A stretch of DNA of 33,627 nucleotides from contig PDHQ01000346.1 in NCBI GenBank assembly GCA_003339415.1, forward strand, positions 1-33,627, read 5' to 3'. The stretch comes from Ophiocordyceps camponoti-saundersi (nom. inval.). Taxonomy: Eukaryota > Ascomycota > Sordariomycetes > Hypocreales > Ophiocordycipitaceae. Shown one piece after another: positions 1 through 9,381 of the stretch. The notes under the pieces are model-generated. The model made no database searches. It worked only from the letters and a program-made list of their open reading frames with translations, and had not been told where the DNA came from. The first letter of the stretch is position 1; each line of letters starts with the position of its first letter. Position numbers and translations under genes: made by a program.

Positions 1-126
1 CCCCCCCCCCCCCCCCCCCTCCTTCTCTTCCTCGCGCGGGGGGGGTGGGGGGTGCCCTCCCCCCCCCCCCCCCCCCCCCCCCCTTCTTGCTCTCCTCTTT
101 TCCTCCCCCCAAAGGCAACGGCAATC
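1..126. repeat. Contig-end poly-C tracts
   Basis: Bases 1-19 are all C and bases 59-83 are a second uninterrupted C run, with a G-rich stretch between them at 38-52. The stretch directly abuts the 3' end of the kinase gene (stop at 127-129). It holds no gene. It may be a genuine homopolymer that broke the assembly or a read-end artefact. Confidence 0.9.
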
Positions 127-2771
127 TCATATGTAGCCCCAGGGCCTCATGCGAGTCCAGGTGTAACCGATAAAGGCCGTCTTCTTCCTGACGTCCATGA
201 CCACGTCCTTGATGCTCTCGTCCCGGAGCAGAATGTCGCGGGGCCGCTTCTGCTCCTTGCGCCCGTAGATGCGGATAAACTGCTTGAGCATCATGCGCTC
301 GTGAGCCGTCAGCCTGGCCGTCGAGTCGATGCCGTCGTCGGCGCTGCGCAGCCTGGCCGAGTCAAAGGGCGCCGACATGAGATCGACGGCCAGGTTCTGC
401 ACGCACGGTCGGAACTCGTGCAGCGTCGTCCGCACCTGATCCGGCGTCAGCTCCATGTCCCTGCGCGACGAGGCCGTCGAGGTGTCCATCGGATCCGACC
501 CCTCAAAGTAGCGGGTGTCCTCGTCGTTGGCTACGTGAGGCACAAAGGGCGGCCTCATCGTGCTGATGCGATCCCACGACAGGTTCCGGAACCATCGATG
601 GGCCCTGATGTCCTCGGCGTCGTCGGGGAAGACGAACCGGCCGAAGCAGTCCGTCGTTCGCTTCTGGTCCAACCCGCTGCGGTCCTTTATCTGATATTGT
701 CTCGAGCAGAGACGGATCTCCTTATCCTGGATCAGGCGAAATATGAGATCTTTGCACTTGTCGCTCACGATGGGTCTATGCGGGAAGGAGAAGAGCTTCC
801 GGTGATCCTGATGAACCGTCGTCAGCTGGGCCAAGGAGAGGGAAATGGGACGATGAAAGAGTGAATGGCTCACCAAGATGTTGCTCTTGATCTGCTTCCG
901 GCCGTCCTCGTCGAAAAAGGGGGTGCAGCCGTAGATGCACTCGTATAGGATGATGCCGATGCTCTACCAGTCGCATCGCCCGTCGTACTCGGCGCCTCGG
1001 CCGGCCTGAATCACCTCGGGCGCCATGTACTGGCTGGTGCCGACGACCGAGTGCGCCGTCGCCCGGTTGCCGCATCTGTTCCTCCATCCCAGGAGGCGCG
1101 GCAGATCGCGTGCCTGGGACGGCTTCTCGTGACGCTGCAAAACCTCCTTCATCGACTGCAACCAGGGAAGCTGGGTGGCGGTGCCCTCGCACTTCTTCTG
1201 GTCCTCGCTGTCTCCGTCGACCTTGATGCCGAACCTGTGCAGCAGCGAGTATCGCTGACAGCTGTAGTACGAGGCGTCGTGAGACCAGTGACCGTCGAAG
1301 GCGAGGCCAAAGTCAGCAATCTTGAGATGGCCCGACGCCGAGATGAGAAAGTTGTCGGGCTTGATGTCGCGGTGAATCATCCTGTGCCGATGAGCCTCCT
1401 CGACGGCCAGTACCATCTCGGCAATGTAGAAGCGCGCCACCGACTCGTGGAGGATGTTCTCGCGAATCAGCAGGCCGAGAAAGTCGCCCCCCGGCATATA
1501 TTCCATGACCAGATAGAGGTTCTTGGGGTCTTGAAAACTAGCCACCAGCGGCACGATCCTATGAACCATGGTCCGTCAGTTCCGCCATCGTGGTTCCCCA
1601 CGGCTCTCAAGCCAAAGAATCACCGACCAGTTAGAGCCTTCCGAGGCGACGAGGAAATCTCTCTCAGCGCGGAGATGACCTTCTTGGTTGCTCCGGAGCA
1701 TGTCCGACTTGCGAATCACCTTCATGGCCAAGACTTGATTCCCGCAAGATTCCGACGTGTCGCGGACCAGCTTGACGACGCCGAAGCTGCCTCTGCCCAG
1801 GACCTTGATCGGCTGGTACCTTTCAACGTGAGGTGCGGGTCGGTCGACCGCTGCCGTCAAAGAAGACACCGACCGAGAGCCAAGCACCCGCGTTTCTCGT
1901 GCGTGGCACGTCTCGGAGAATTCAAAGGAGCGGCGCATAGCTTCTTTCTCGTCCGCGGTTCGATGATGCCCACAGTAGAGCTGGGACTCGAAGAGCTGGC
2001 GTCGCAGGCAGCGGGCGTTGGGCTTGTTCAGAAGCTCGTTGAAGTAGAGCTCGAGGTAAATCTTGGCAGCGGCGGCCCTCTCGACAGTGAGTATGGTCGG
2101 CTGCACTGATTGAGGGCCCTCTTCGATGGTCTGCAGCGTTCCACCGTCGGGGCTCGACCTGGACCAGGGACGCTTGCGACTGCGACGCCGCTTGGGCGTG
2201 TCCTTCATCTGCGTCAGGTCCGAGAAGCGAGAGTCGACTGAAGTCTTCCTCGTCGACTCGTTGCCGGGCCTCGACATCTTGCCGCTACTGTCGGACGAGA
2301 CGACGCTGCTGCTTGAGCCGCTCGAGGCCTCATGAACTTGGATGGAAACCGTCCCCTTGAGCGGAGAATCGCTCTGGACGACGTTGGAGGCTTCTTGCAG
2401 GCCCAGCTTCCTGACCAAATCCTTGGATATCAACCCCTTGACCCTGCGCGCCGGCTCGCGTCCCTGCCCTGGGACGACGGCCTTGCCCTTGTCGCGCGTC
2501 GTCTGGGTACCGTCAGGCTTCCACGCAAGAACGGTAGAGCTTTCGGAGTCTGCAGGTAGGGATAAGATTGAGTCGAAGTTATCAAGAAAAGAAAAGTGGT
2601 TGACAGACCGTTTCGACCGCTCTTCCCGAGGGCTCTTATAGCACCTCGAATCTCGGACCAGACCTTTGAGCCAGCGCGGGAAGCATTCGAGTCAACTGAG
2701 CCGAGACGGGGGTCAAGAGAAGGAGCGTCGACAGCAGGGCAGTTTCGCTTTTGGAGGAGCCCGGAGCCCAT
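127..2771 (-). CDS. NDR-family (Ppk35-like) AGC serine/threonine kinase, with premature stop
   Basis: Four exons: 2771-2609, 2549-1628, 1558-874 and 807-127, about 816 codons. The introns are GT..AG, and two carry CTGAC branch points. The N-terminal part is Ser/Arg-rich and disordered. An NDR-type Mob-binding helical region follows (AAAAKIYLELYFNELL), then the kinase domain: GRGSFG P-loop, AMKV lysine, HRDIKPDN catalytic loop, ADFGLA, the long NDR insertion between DFG and APE, the GTSQYMAPEV activation segment, and a C-terminal hydrophobic motif (FIGYTW). NDR kinases work with Mob coactivators in morphogenesis and the cell cycle. The insert and the GTSQYMAPE segment resemble the Ppk35 branch more than COT1 or Dbf2. 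Codon 560 (964-966) is TAG where the family has the second W of CDWW, while the frame stays open and conserved afterwards. The first intron (2550-2608) restores frame and gives an ATG at 2771. The gene is a natural null, a very recent mutation or a base error. Confidence 0.88.
964..966 (-). other. In-frame TAG replacing conserved Trp in kinase domain
   Basis: Reading on the minus strand gives C-D-W-stop-S-I-G-I-I-L-Y-E-C; the family has CDWWS. One G-to-A change (TGG to TAG) explains it. On the plus strand this is CCA to CTA, a C-to-T change in CpA context. Confidence 0.9.
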
Positions 2772-3628
2772 GATGCTGCTCCCGTGGCGTCGGGCGCATG
2801 AGCACTCGAGATATCGAGAAGTCGATGATGAACGCGACTTGACGGTGATGGATGATACAGTGAGTAGTAGTGAGTACCTATGAGATAAAGAATGACGATA
2901 CCACAGGCAGGCTGATGGAAGCGCTGCATGAAGCTCGGGGGCCTCCTAAGAAGGGGGGGAAGAGAAGCAAGGAGAGGCATCATGGGAGAGAGGGAGAGAG
3001 GGAGAGAGAGAGGTAGGTGAAGAGGGAGAAGAACAGGGCCAAGAACCGAGCGAGTAGGTAGGTGGTAGGTGGTAGGTAGGTAGGTGGTTAGGTAGGTAGG
3101 AAAATTGGGAAAGCGGTGCCGAAACAGTGCTTTCCGTCTTTCATCCGGCTAAGTTACTGATGGCAACTGGGCAGGTCCGTTCGTCTGGAAGTTGGCAGTT
3201 GCTAACTGCCAGTCCACGTAGGTCGTAGCCTCGTAGGTAAGAGCTCACAGCCGCTGGAACGCACGCTCCCGTAGAGTTGACGATGATGAGAGATGGTCCA
3301 GATCCCTTGGCAAGGGAATACCTAGGTAGCCTTTTGCTTTCCTGTCTTCTCCTCCGACCCAGATGCTACCTACTTATCAACTATAACTACCTACCTACCG
3401 GTAGAGAAAGTAAAGAAGAGGGAGCTACAACGGCCCATCCAACCAACCAACCAGCTAACCAGCCAACATAGGCAACCTACTCTCATCCCCAGTCTTCTCC
3501 CGCTCCCGGGAGATATGACAGGGTATATTCGTCCCTTACCACCCTTGTTCGCTTCAGCAAGAAAGAGAAAGAAAAAAAAACGAGAAAAGGGTTGGAAAAG
3601 AAGAGGAAGAAACAGGTAGAAAAGAGGA
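2772..3628. other. Intergenic region, upstream of the kinase; TAGG repeats
   Basis: No coding potential is recognised here. It contains GA-rich sequence at 2991-3014, a (TAGG/TGG)n microsatellite at about 3053-3100, and AACC-type repeats near 3440-3470. It should hold the kinase promoter on its left side and the 3' UTR of the FKBP gene on its right side. Confidence 0.7.
3053..3100. repeat. (TAGG)n/(TAGGTGG)n microsatellite
   Basis: Imperfect tandem TAGG and TAGGTGG units seen directly, about 48 bp, upstream of the kinase gene. Confidence 0.85.
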
Positions 3629-5235
3629 TCACTGGATCGTCAGCAGCTTGACGTCAAACGTCAGCTGGCTGTTGCCCGGAATGCCGGGCATACTCTTAGC
3701 ACCGTAACCCATGTTGGCGGGTATAATCAGGCGTCGCTCGCCGCCGACGGCCATGCCGCTGATACCGACATCCCATCCCTTGATCACCTGGCCCTTGCCA
3801 AGCTTAAAGGTAAAAGGCTTTCCCTTTTTGTTGGCTGCGAGAAGGGGGCGTTAGAAAGAAGATAACGGCTGATCCTGCTGGGTGGTGGTGGCTTTACCAT
3901 CGAACTGAGAACCGTTCGCCAACTTGCCAATGTACCGAACGCCGACTGTGTCACCACTCTTCGCCGTGCGGCCCTTTCCGACGACTCTGTCGTCGATTCG
4001 GACGCCTTGAACGACGGACTTGGCCGAATCCTTACCGCCCTTCTTGTCCTTGTCGTTTGCGGGGCCCTGCTCGAGGTTCTTGGCGAACTGCACCTTCTTG
4101 TCCTTCTTGCCGTCGTCGGCGGCGACAGCCTCGCCCTTGTTGTTTTTAAGCTTCTTCTGCTGCTTCTTCGAGAGCTTTGTCTCGTCCGACTTGGCCATCA
4201 TCTCGTCCAGGTTTTCGCCAGCCGGGCGCTTGTTCTTGCCCTTGGTAGCTTCGATCAGCTTGGGGGCTTCATCCTCGCTTCCGTCGTCAACCTCGGTGAT
4301 GCGGGGATTCTCGAGGCCGTCGAGATCATCGACCTCGTCATCGCTCTCGTCATCGCTCATTTGCCCGCTCATAGCCAGTTCGAGCTCGTCAGGAGACAAG
4401 TCGTAGTCGTCTTCATCGTCTTCGTGGCCATCACAACCGTCGTCCATGACGTAGTTGCCAGTGAGATGAATGGTGTGAGTGCCGGTGACGACGAAGTAGA
4501 CCTTTTCACCATGGTTGACGGAGAGGTTGAGCGGTTGTTGATAGTGCTGCGGTTCGAGCATTGTTAGCAAGCCTTGTCACCACGAAAGAAAGAGTGGCGT
4601 CGCACCGTCTGCGTGTCCAGCGTGCAAACGACAAAGTTCTCGAGGTCACCGTCATCATCGCTGTCGTCATCCGAATCTTGCTCCGACTCTTGGTCGGAAT
4701 CATCGTCCTTGGCCTTGCCTTTGCCCTTGGCCTTGGCCTTGTTCTTGCCCTTGGCTCCATTGGGCTTGGCATCTTGCATTTCCTCATCCTCTTCCTCATC
4801 CTGCGTTGCTTCCATTAGTTTCTTGACGGCGGCAGCTTGCTTCTGCTTCTTGGCCTTGGCAGGATCGCTGGGGCCCCCGTTGGGCTCGTCATCTTCATCC
4901 TCGTCTTCGTCGGAGCCGGCGAGCAGGGCTTTCAGATACTCTTCGTCGACCTCCTCGTCGTCTTGCGGACCCGGGAAGGCTCGCTTGACAAGTCGCAAGG
5001 TTGAACGGCAAACGCTCGGTATGGATCCATCCTGGTCGGCCTCGGGTTCAGCCGTAGGATCCAGCGCGGCCATGGTGATGCGGAACTGCGATCAAGTGTA
5101 TCAGCAGCCTGACCACGTTGCGACAAGATGGGATAAAAGGATACATACAGAGGCGGGAAAGTCCATGGTGGCGGGGATCAGGAGTTCGCCCGGCGGGACT
5201 TCGAGCCCGTAAACGGGACCTGGAACGGCAGACAT
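3629..5235 (-). CDS. fpr4: FKBP-type peptidyl-prolyl cis-trans isomerase, Fpr3/Fpr4 (nucleolar) type
   Basis: Four exons: 5235-5149, 5085-4606, 4546-3898 and 3834-3629, giving 473 aa. Introns of 63, 59 and 63 nt have GT..AG ends; the last two carry CTAAC branch points. The protein starts [17 protein letters not shown], the conserved N-terminal nucleoplasmin-like fold of Fpr3/4. Long acidic stretches ([18 protein letters not shown]) and Lys-rich blocks follow, then a C-terminal FKBP domain (about residues 360-473) with the expected Y-IGKL, FD, VIKGWD, GYG and LTFDVKLL elements. Fpr4 homologues isomerise proline bonds on histone tails and act as histone chaperones in nucleus and nucleolus; drug-type FKBPs lack this long acidic N-terminus. 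Length and architecture are complete. The ortholog assignment between Fpr3 and Fpr4 is not resolvable, because most filamentous fungi have one such gene. Confidence 0.95.
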
Positions 5236-6012
5236 GATTGACGTGAAATGCAGGTAGTATGACGGTGATGAAGGAGATGCGGATAAGAGGAGTAGAAGAG
5301 ACGCTTGTCTCTTGAGGTGGGAATAAACCGCGTGGGTGTTGATGAAGAAGCGCGGTTGTTGGTGAAGAAAAGAGAAGGAAGGAAGGAAGGTCGCGAGGAT
5401 TTTTCTGCTTCACTTTTTTTTTTTCTTCTCTCTCTCTCCTTCCTTCCCTGCCAACGAGGACCCAGAAAAGGGCAACGGACGAATGAGATGCAGCGATAAG
5501 CTGCTTATCGGAGACCCTCTCGTGGGAAAAAAAAAATAAGTGGAGGAAGGAACAGGCAGGGGTCTTTAGCGTGGAGTGGGGCTTCTCGAAGGGGGTGTAG
5601 ATGGACGCAGGGTAGGTAAGTTGAAAATGTGAATCTGGCTTACACTTGGACTGAAGACTCTATGGATGGTAGTTGCAGCAACTTCCACTGAAAGGCGATC
5701 CAAACAGTCAAGAGGGCGGTTGACGAACAGGCTGCTTCGAAACAGGCAAGAGAAGCTACAATGAACCACAGACAAGAGGTAAAAGATGAATAATCTCAAT
5801 TCATTAAGTAAAACAGCTTCATGCTTGAATAAGACGATCCCTCCAAATACTCCGGGGTAAAAAAAACCACCACTCCCTTTGCCAACACCCCCCCCTTCTA
5901 AAAAAGTGCAATCGTTACAAGTCTTCCCTCGTCTCCTGTTTATCGACGGATGTACTGTCATGATGCCTCTGCAGAATCACAGGCCGAGTAAGTAAAGCCA
6001 TGTTCCCTTTCT
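5236..6012. other. Intergenic region between FKBP and secreted-protein genes
   Basis: No gene seen. It holds the FKBP promoter, with a T-rich and CT-rich tract at about 5416-5450 and a GATA-type palindrome at 5494-5510. The right part is the 3' flank of the secreted-protein gene, with a C run at about 5889-5896. Confidence 0.65.
5494..5510. promoter_or_regulatory. Near-perfect palindrome of two GATA-factor sites
   Basis: Two 8-bp arms (CGATAAGC and GCTTATCG) are separated by one base. Each arm holds GATAAG, one per strand, which matches the HGATAR core bound by fungal GATA factors (AreA/NIT2, SreA). It lies about 260 bp upstream of the FKBP start codon. The sequence is certain; the function is inferred. 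Confidence 0.45.
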
Positions 6013-6741
6013 CTAAGCCTCCTCGGGCTTGGCGGCGTCAGCCTTTTCGGCCTCAGGCTTTGCGGCGTCAGCCTTTTCGGCCTCGGGCTTGGCGGCGTCG
6101 GGCTTAGGGACGTAGGGCTTGAGGACATCGGGCTTGGGGACATCGGGCTTGGGGATCTCGGGCAGGGCCTCCTCCAGGTCCGGAATCATCTTCTCCGGCT
6201 TCTTCTCGTAGGGCTTCTTGTTGTCGGGCTTCTTCTTATCGTAGGGCTTTCCGGGAAGGTCCTTGTTCAGGGCGTTGGGGTTGCTGAGCAGCCTGAGAAC
6301 GTCGGAGACGATCTTGTTGAGAAGGGCCTTGTCATCGAGAGTCTCGAGGAGCTCTGGGATCAGATACTCGTCGAGCGTCAATCCGCCGATGGAGTTCTCG
6401 GGCGTCGGTCCCTTGGGGTCGGTCGGGGTGCCCTTGAGGAGGAGATCGACGATGCTGTTGAGCGTAGGGGTCAACGCTCCCGGGTACTTGGAACCCAGGA
6501 TCTGCTTCAGCTTAGGGCCAAGCTTCTGACGGAAGTCGAGGCCGAGGAGTCCCCTAGCAGGCTCCTTGTCCTTGTCGGAGTAGAAGGAGGGAAGAGCAGG
6601 CTCTTTGCCCGGAACGAGAGAAGAAAGAGGAGCATCCTTCTCCGGAAGAAGCGACGAGACGGTGGAACCAATCTTCTCCGGGTAGACTGGGGTGGCGATG
6701 GCAGAGCCGACCAAGCTGACGGTGACGAGGGAGAACTTCAT
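6013..6741 (-). CDS. Small secreted Lys/Pro/Ala-rich repeat protein
   Basis: A single exon of 242 aa with a true ATG in context CAACCATGAAG. Residues 1-16 (MKFSLVTVSLVGSAIA) form a clean signal peptide, with likely cleavage after ATA/TP. The middle (about 65-155) is a helical, Leu-rich segment without cysteines. From about residue 158 the protein turns into KKPDNKKPYEKKP-type basic repeats, then PKPDV units, and ends with a decapeptide repeat (AAKPEAEKAD, two and a half copies). No transmembrane segment, GPI signal or enzymatic motif is seen. I do not recognise a named family. It could be a cell-wall-associated or extracellular repeat protein; an effector role is only a guess. A TATA box lies 200 bp upstream, and the leader is polypurine on the plus strand. 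Confidence 0.85.
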   Translation of the reverse strand: MKFSLVTVSLVGSAIATPVYPEKIGSTVSSLLPEKDAPLSSLVPGKEPALPSFYSDKDKEPARGLLGLDFRQKLGPKLKQILGSKYPGALTPTLNSIVDLLLKGTPTDPKGPTPENSIGGLTLDEYLIPELLETLDDKALLNKIVSDVLRLLSNPNALNKDLPGKPYDKKKPDNKKPYEKKPEKMIPDLEEALPEIPKPDVPKPDVLKPYVPKPDAAKPEAEKADAAKPEAEKADAAKPEEA

Positions 6742-6810
6742 GGTTGCTGTTGGGTTGTTGAGGGGAGAAGATGAAGCTGAAAGCTTTTGAGAGTGTGTTG
6801 AAAGAGGGAG

Positions 6811-6830
6811 AAAGAGAGAGAGAGAGAGAA
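6811..6830. repeat. (GA)n microsatellite in leader of the secreted-protein gene
   Basis: Uninterrupted AG dinucleotides (CT on the sense strand) lie about 75 bp upstream of the ATG at 6741. CT-rich leaders are common in fungal genes. Confidence 0.8.
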
Positions 6831-6942
6831 GTTGAGAAGAAGAAGATGGAGGAGTTGAGAGAGAGAAGAGTGAGTGTTGGATAGTGAGTGATGGATGAGA
6901 GTGATGATGATGAAAGTAAGTTATCGTGGCGAAGTTGCACCG

Positions 6943-6951
6943 CTTTATATA
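6943..6951 (-). promoter_or_regulatory. TATA box of the secreted-protein gene
   Basis: The sense strand reads TATATAAAG about 200 bp upstream of the start codon at 6741. This implies a 5' leader of roughly 170 nt. The position is compatible with a strongly regulated gene for a secreted protein. Confidence 0.6.
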
Positions 6952-8439
6952 TCCAACGACGATGCCTCAACCACGTCCAAAAAAAAGGGCCCATCACAAC
7001 AACTGCACCGCCGTAACAAAAGACAGCCGTAACAAAAAGACGAAGAAGAAATGCAAACATCCTTTCCGGTATTCTCTCCACCGTAGGAGACAACGCGGAA
7101 GAGAAGCGCCGTCTCCAAGCCGGGAATCCAGCAAACACATTCCACTAACAAGGCTAAGAAGGCACAAGTCAAAGAGTGAAGAAGCTGAAGAAGAGGGAAG
7201 AAAGAAATGGATAATTTGGCAGCATATTTCGAGCATTGCCACGCTAAGTTGGAGTCGGGCCCTCGAAACGTGTTTGCATCGCAGTGAAGAGACGATGTTT
7301 TTTTTTTCTGCTTTTTTTTTATATCTCATCTTCTTCAAGAGAAATCTCGAGTAAAAGAGGAATAGGGAGGATTCAACAATGCCATGTGTGTATAAGAGGG
7401 GGCAAAAGGGGGGGTTAGGGTTGAAGAAAGGCTTCAAGTCGTAACGTAGGTACAGTAAGCTAAACCTCTCCTTTACAGTCTACACACCTATATCCATCAA
7501 TCAATCAAGTTGACCCCAGCAAAGAGAAGAAGAAGAAAAAGAAGAGAGCAAAGAAAGATCAGAACAAACAACCAACCAAGCTATTTCCAACGGTTCAAAA
7601 AAACAGAGAAAGTAAAAAACCCCGAGTCTAACCTACCACTTACCCACCTACCGAGCCACGAGGGAGGGAGACAAAGAGGAGGCAAAGAAAGCAGAAACAA
7701 AGCTAAACAACCTCTAGTCCAAGACAGCACGTAGCTTAGAGGGGGTTAGACAAGAAGGTCAAGCTTTCTCAATGTCCAAGACAATAAAAACAACACGGTT
7801 GCCAGACACCTCAGACTAAAATGACAAACCTCCCCCTTTCCCATCGACACAAAGACATTGTGCGAGACGTGACGAGAAGACTCGATTCAATCAGGAGAGC
7901 AAAGTGCCATGATAGGAAAGGAAAAGAAAAGATAGGATGACAAATTCCCCCCCCCCAGTAACACCATCCATCAACTCCATCCAACCTTGGAAAGAGTAGA
8001 TGAAAGAAACCCTTCAGCAACTGAACGTCCAGCCCATTCCTCAAAAACAAACCACACCATAGAGAACTAACGACGAGGAGAATTTTACAAGCTCATTAGA
8101 TGCATGCCAAACAAGCAAGCAAGCAACTCGTCGTCCCTCCATCTCCCTCTTCATCAGATACACACATACAAAACAAACACCTCGCCTTGACACGCGCCTC
8201 TTGACACGCCTGCATCCATCTTCTTCTTCTTTCCTCCTCAGTCTCACTCTCAACATGTCAAGCGGAACCATGATCCGCCAGCCGTAACACTTGACTTCAC
8301 ACTCTCACATCATATAAACAGCGCCTCTCGGCGTCGGCATCTCTCGTTTCCCGTCCTGTCTGTCTTCTGTCGCTTTCCTTCATAAGTACGTATGTACGCC
8401 ATAAACCCCCTCAACGTCCGACGTCCGTCTCAAACAACC

Positions 8440-8600
8440 CCTGCCTTCATCCTCTTCTTCTTCTTCTCCTTCTTCTCCTTCATCCTTCACTTCTTCATCA
8501 CCTTCATCTTCAACTTCCCATCATCTCCTATCCCTCCCTCCCCCCCCCTCTCCCCCCCCCCCTCTCTCTCTCTCTCTCTCACATACACACACACACACTC
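8440..8600 (+). repeat. Pyrimidine-rich CTT/CT block ending in a CA repeat
   Basis: Roughly 140 bases are nearly pure pyrimidine on the plus strand, with CTT units, then C runs, then (CT)n, followed by (CA)n at 8582-8599. Such tracts are typical of fungal promoters, but no downstream plus-strand gene is convincing. Confidence 0.6.
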
Positions 8601-9030
8601 GACGACTTGCACCGTCGCCGCCTTCCCCCTTTCACTCGTCCAGGCCATCCCCCATCACCTTACCCCCCCCCTCTCGACCTGAACAGTCAGTCCTATCCTT
8701 CATCATCCACCTCTCCTCTTCATGGACACCTACCTACCTATTCTTCTATGCTATTAATTATTACTTAGTCAACATTAAGGGTCTGCTCTCGGCCTTCCCT
8801 CATCCACATCCGCCGTCTAGTCACTTCTCTCGAGTGTCCACTCCGTCGGCTCGTCGGAAAAAAAAAAGGGAGAAAGGAAATGAAGAAAGAAAGAAAAAAG
8901 GCAGGTATCTTCCCTTCTGTTGCCCCCGGTTCGCGCCATTCCAGCGCTGGAAGCGAATGTAGAGTTGACCAGCCACGGACATCTAGCCCTGTCGTCTTCG
9001 CCCTTCCCCCTTCCCCTTCCCCCTCCCCCC

Positions 9031-9238
9031 TATAAAAACGCCCTGAGACCAAAGTTTTTTTTCCCTCATGCTGAAGAACTTTGCAAATGCTGCCGATGCT
9101 ATGACCGCCACCTGCGTGAACAAGACCAAAACCCGTCTATGTACAGGTGCGCCTGGCAAAAGAAGAAGAGAAAAGGGGAAATCTGCCCACCGCCCGGCCA
9201 GATTCTCGGGGCATCGTTCGGCAGGCCAACAAAAATAG
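9031..9238 (+). other. TATA box plus short ORF (56 codons), possible small gene
   Basis: TATAAAAA stands at 9031-9038 after a CT-rich tract. An ATG follows at 9068 and opens a 56-codon frame (MLKNFANAADAMTATCVNKT and onward) ending at TAG 9236-9238. An ACAG/GTGCGC donor-like site falls inside the frame, so a spliced form is possible. No family is recognised, and the leader would be only a few nucleotides. Most likely chance; reported because the promoter-like arrangement is neat. Confidence 0.15.
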
Positions 9239-9381
9239 AGTCGTCATGAGTAGTCGCGGGGAAAAGGGGAGGGATGGTCTCGAGGCGTCGGCAGATGATC
9301 CAACAAGCCTTCATCCTGTTTCACGCCAAGGTCGGGGGGGGGGGGGAAGAAGAGAAACAAAGAACAAGTCCCCGCGGCGCC

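Larger units (their letters stand above)
6953..9381. other. Intergenic region without a supported gene
   Basis: About 2.4 kb separate the secreted-protein promoter from the stop codon of the glycosyltransferase. No frame here looks like a conserved protein. It contains Lys/Glu-like purine-rich tracts (7170-7210, 7510-7560), a T run at 7298-7320, a long CT-rich block at 8440-8580 followed by a short CA repeat (8582-8599), and poly-G at about 9331-9345. A TATAAAAA with a short open frame at 9031-9238 is the only gene-like element, listed separately. Confidence 0.6.

Noticed and set aside
1051..2109. 352-codon frame antisense to the kinase
   Set aside because: It is a shadow of the kinase exons and crosses two real introns of the sense gene without motif content.
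4007..4567. Hydrophobic 186-codon frame antisense to the FKBP gene
   Set aside because: The apparent membrane protein results from reading acidic and lysine codons (GAN, AAR) in antisense, which give Val, Leu and Phe.
7405..7421. TTAGGGTT, telomere-like
   Set aside because: Only one and a half units are present, in the middle of the contig. The contig ends carry poly-C instead, not TTAGGG repeats.
8392..8682. Plus-strand frame of 96 codons
   Set aside because: It is a translation of CTT/CT repeats (Phe, Ser, Pro, Leu) and has no complexity outside the repeat.
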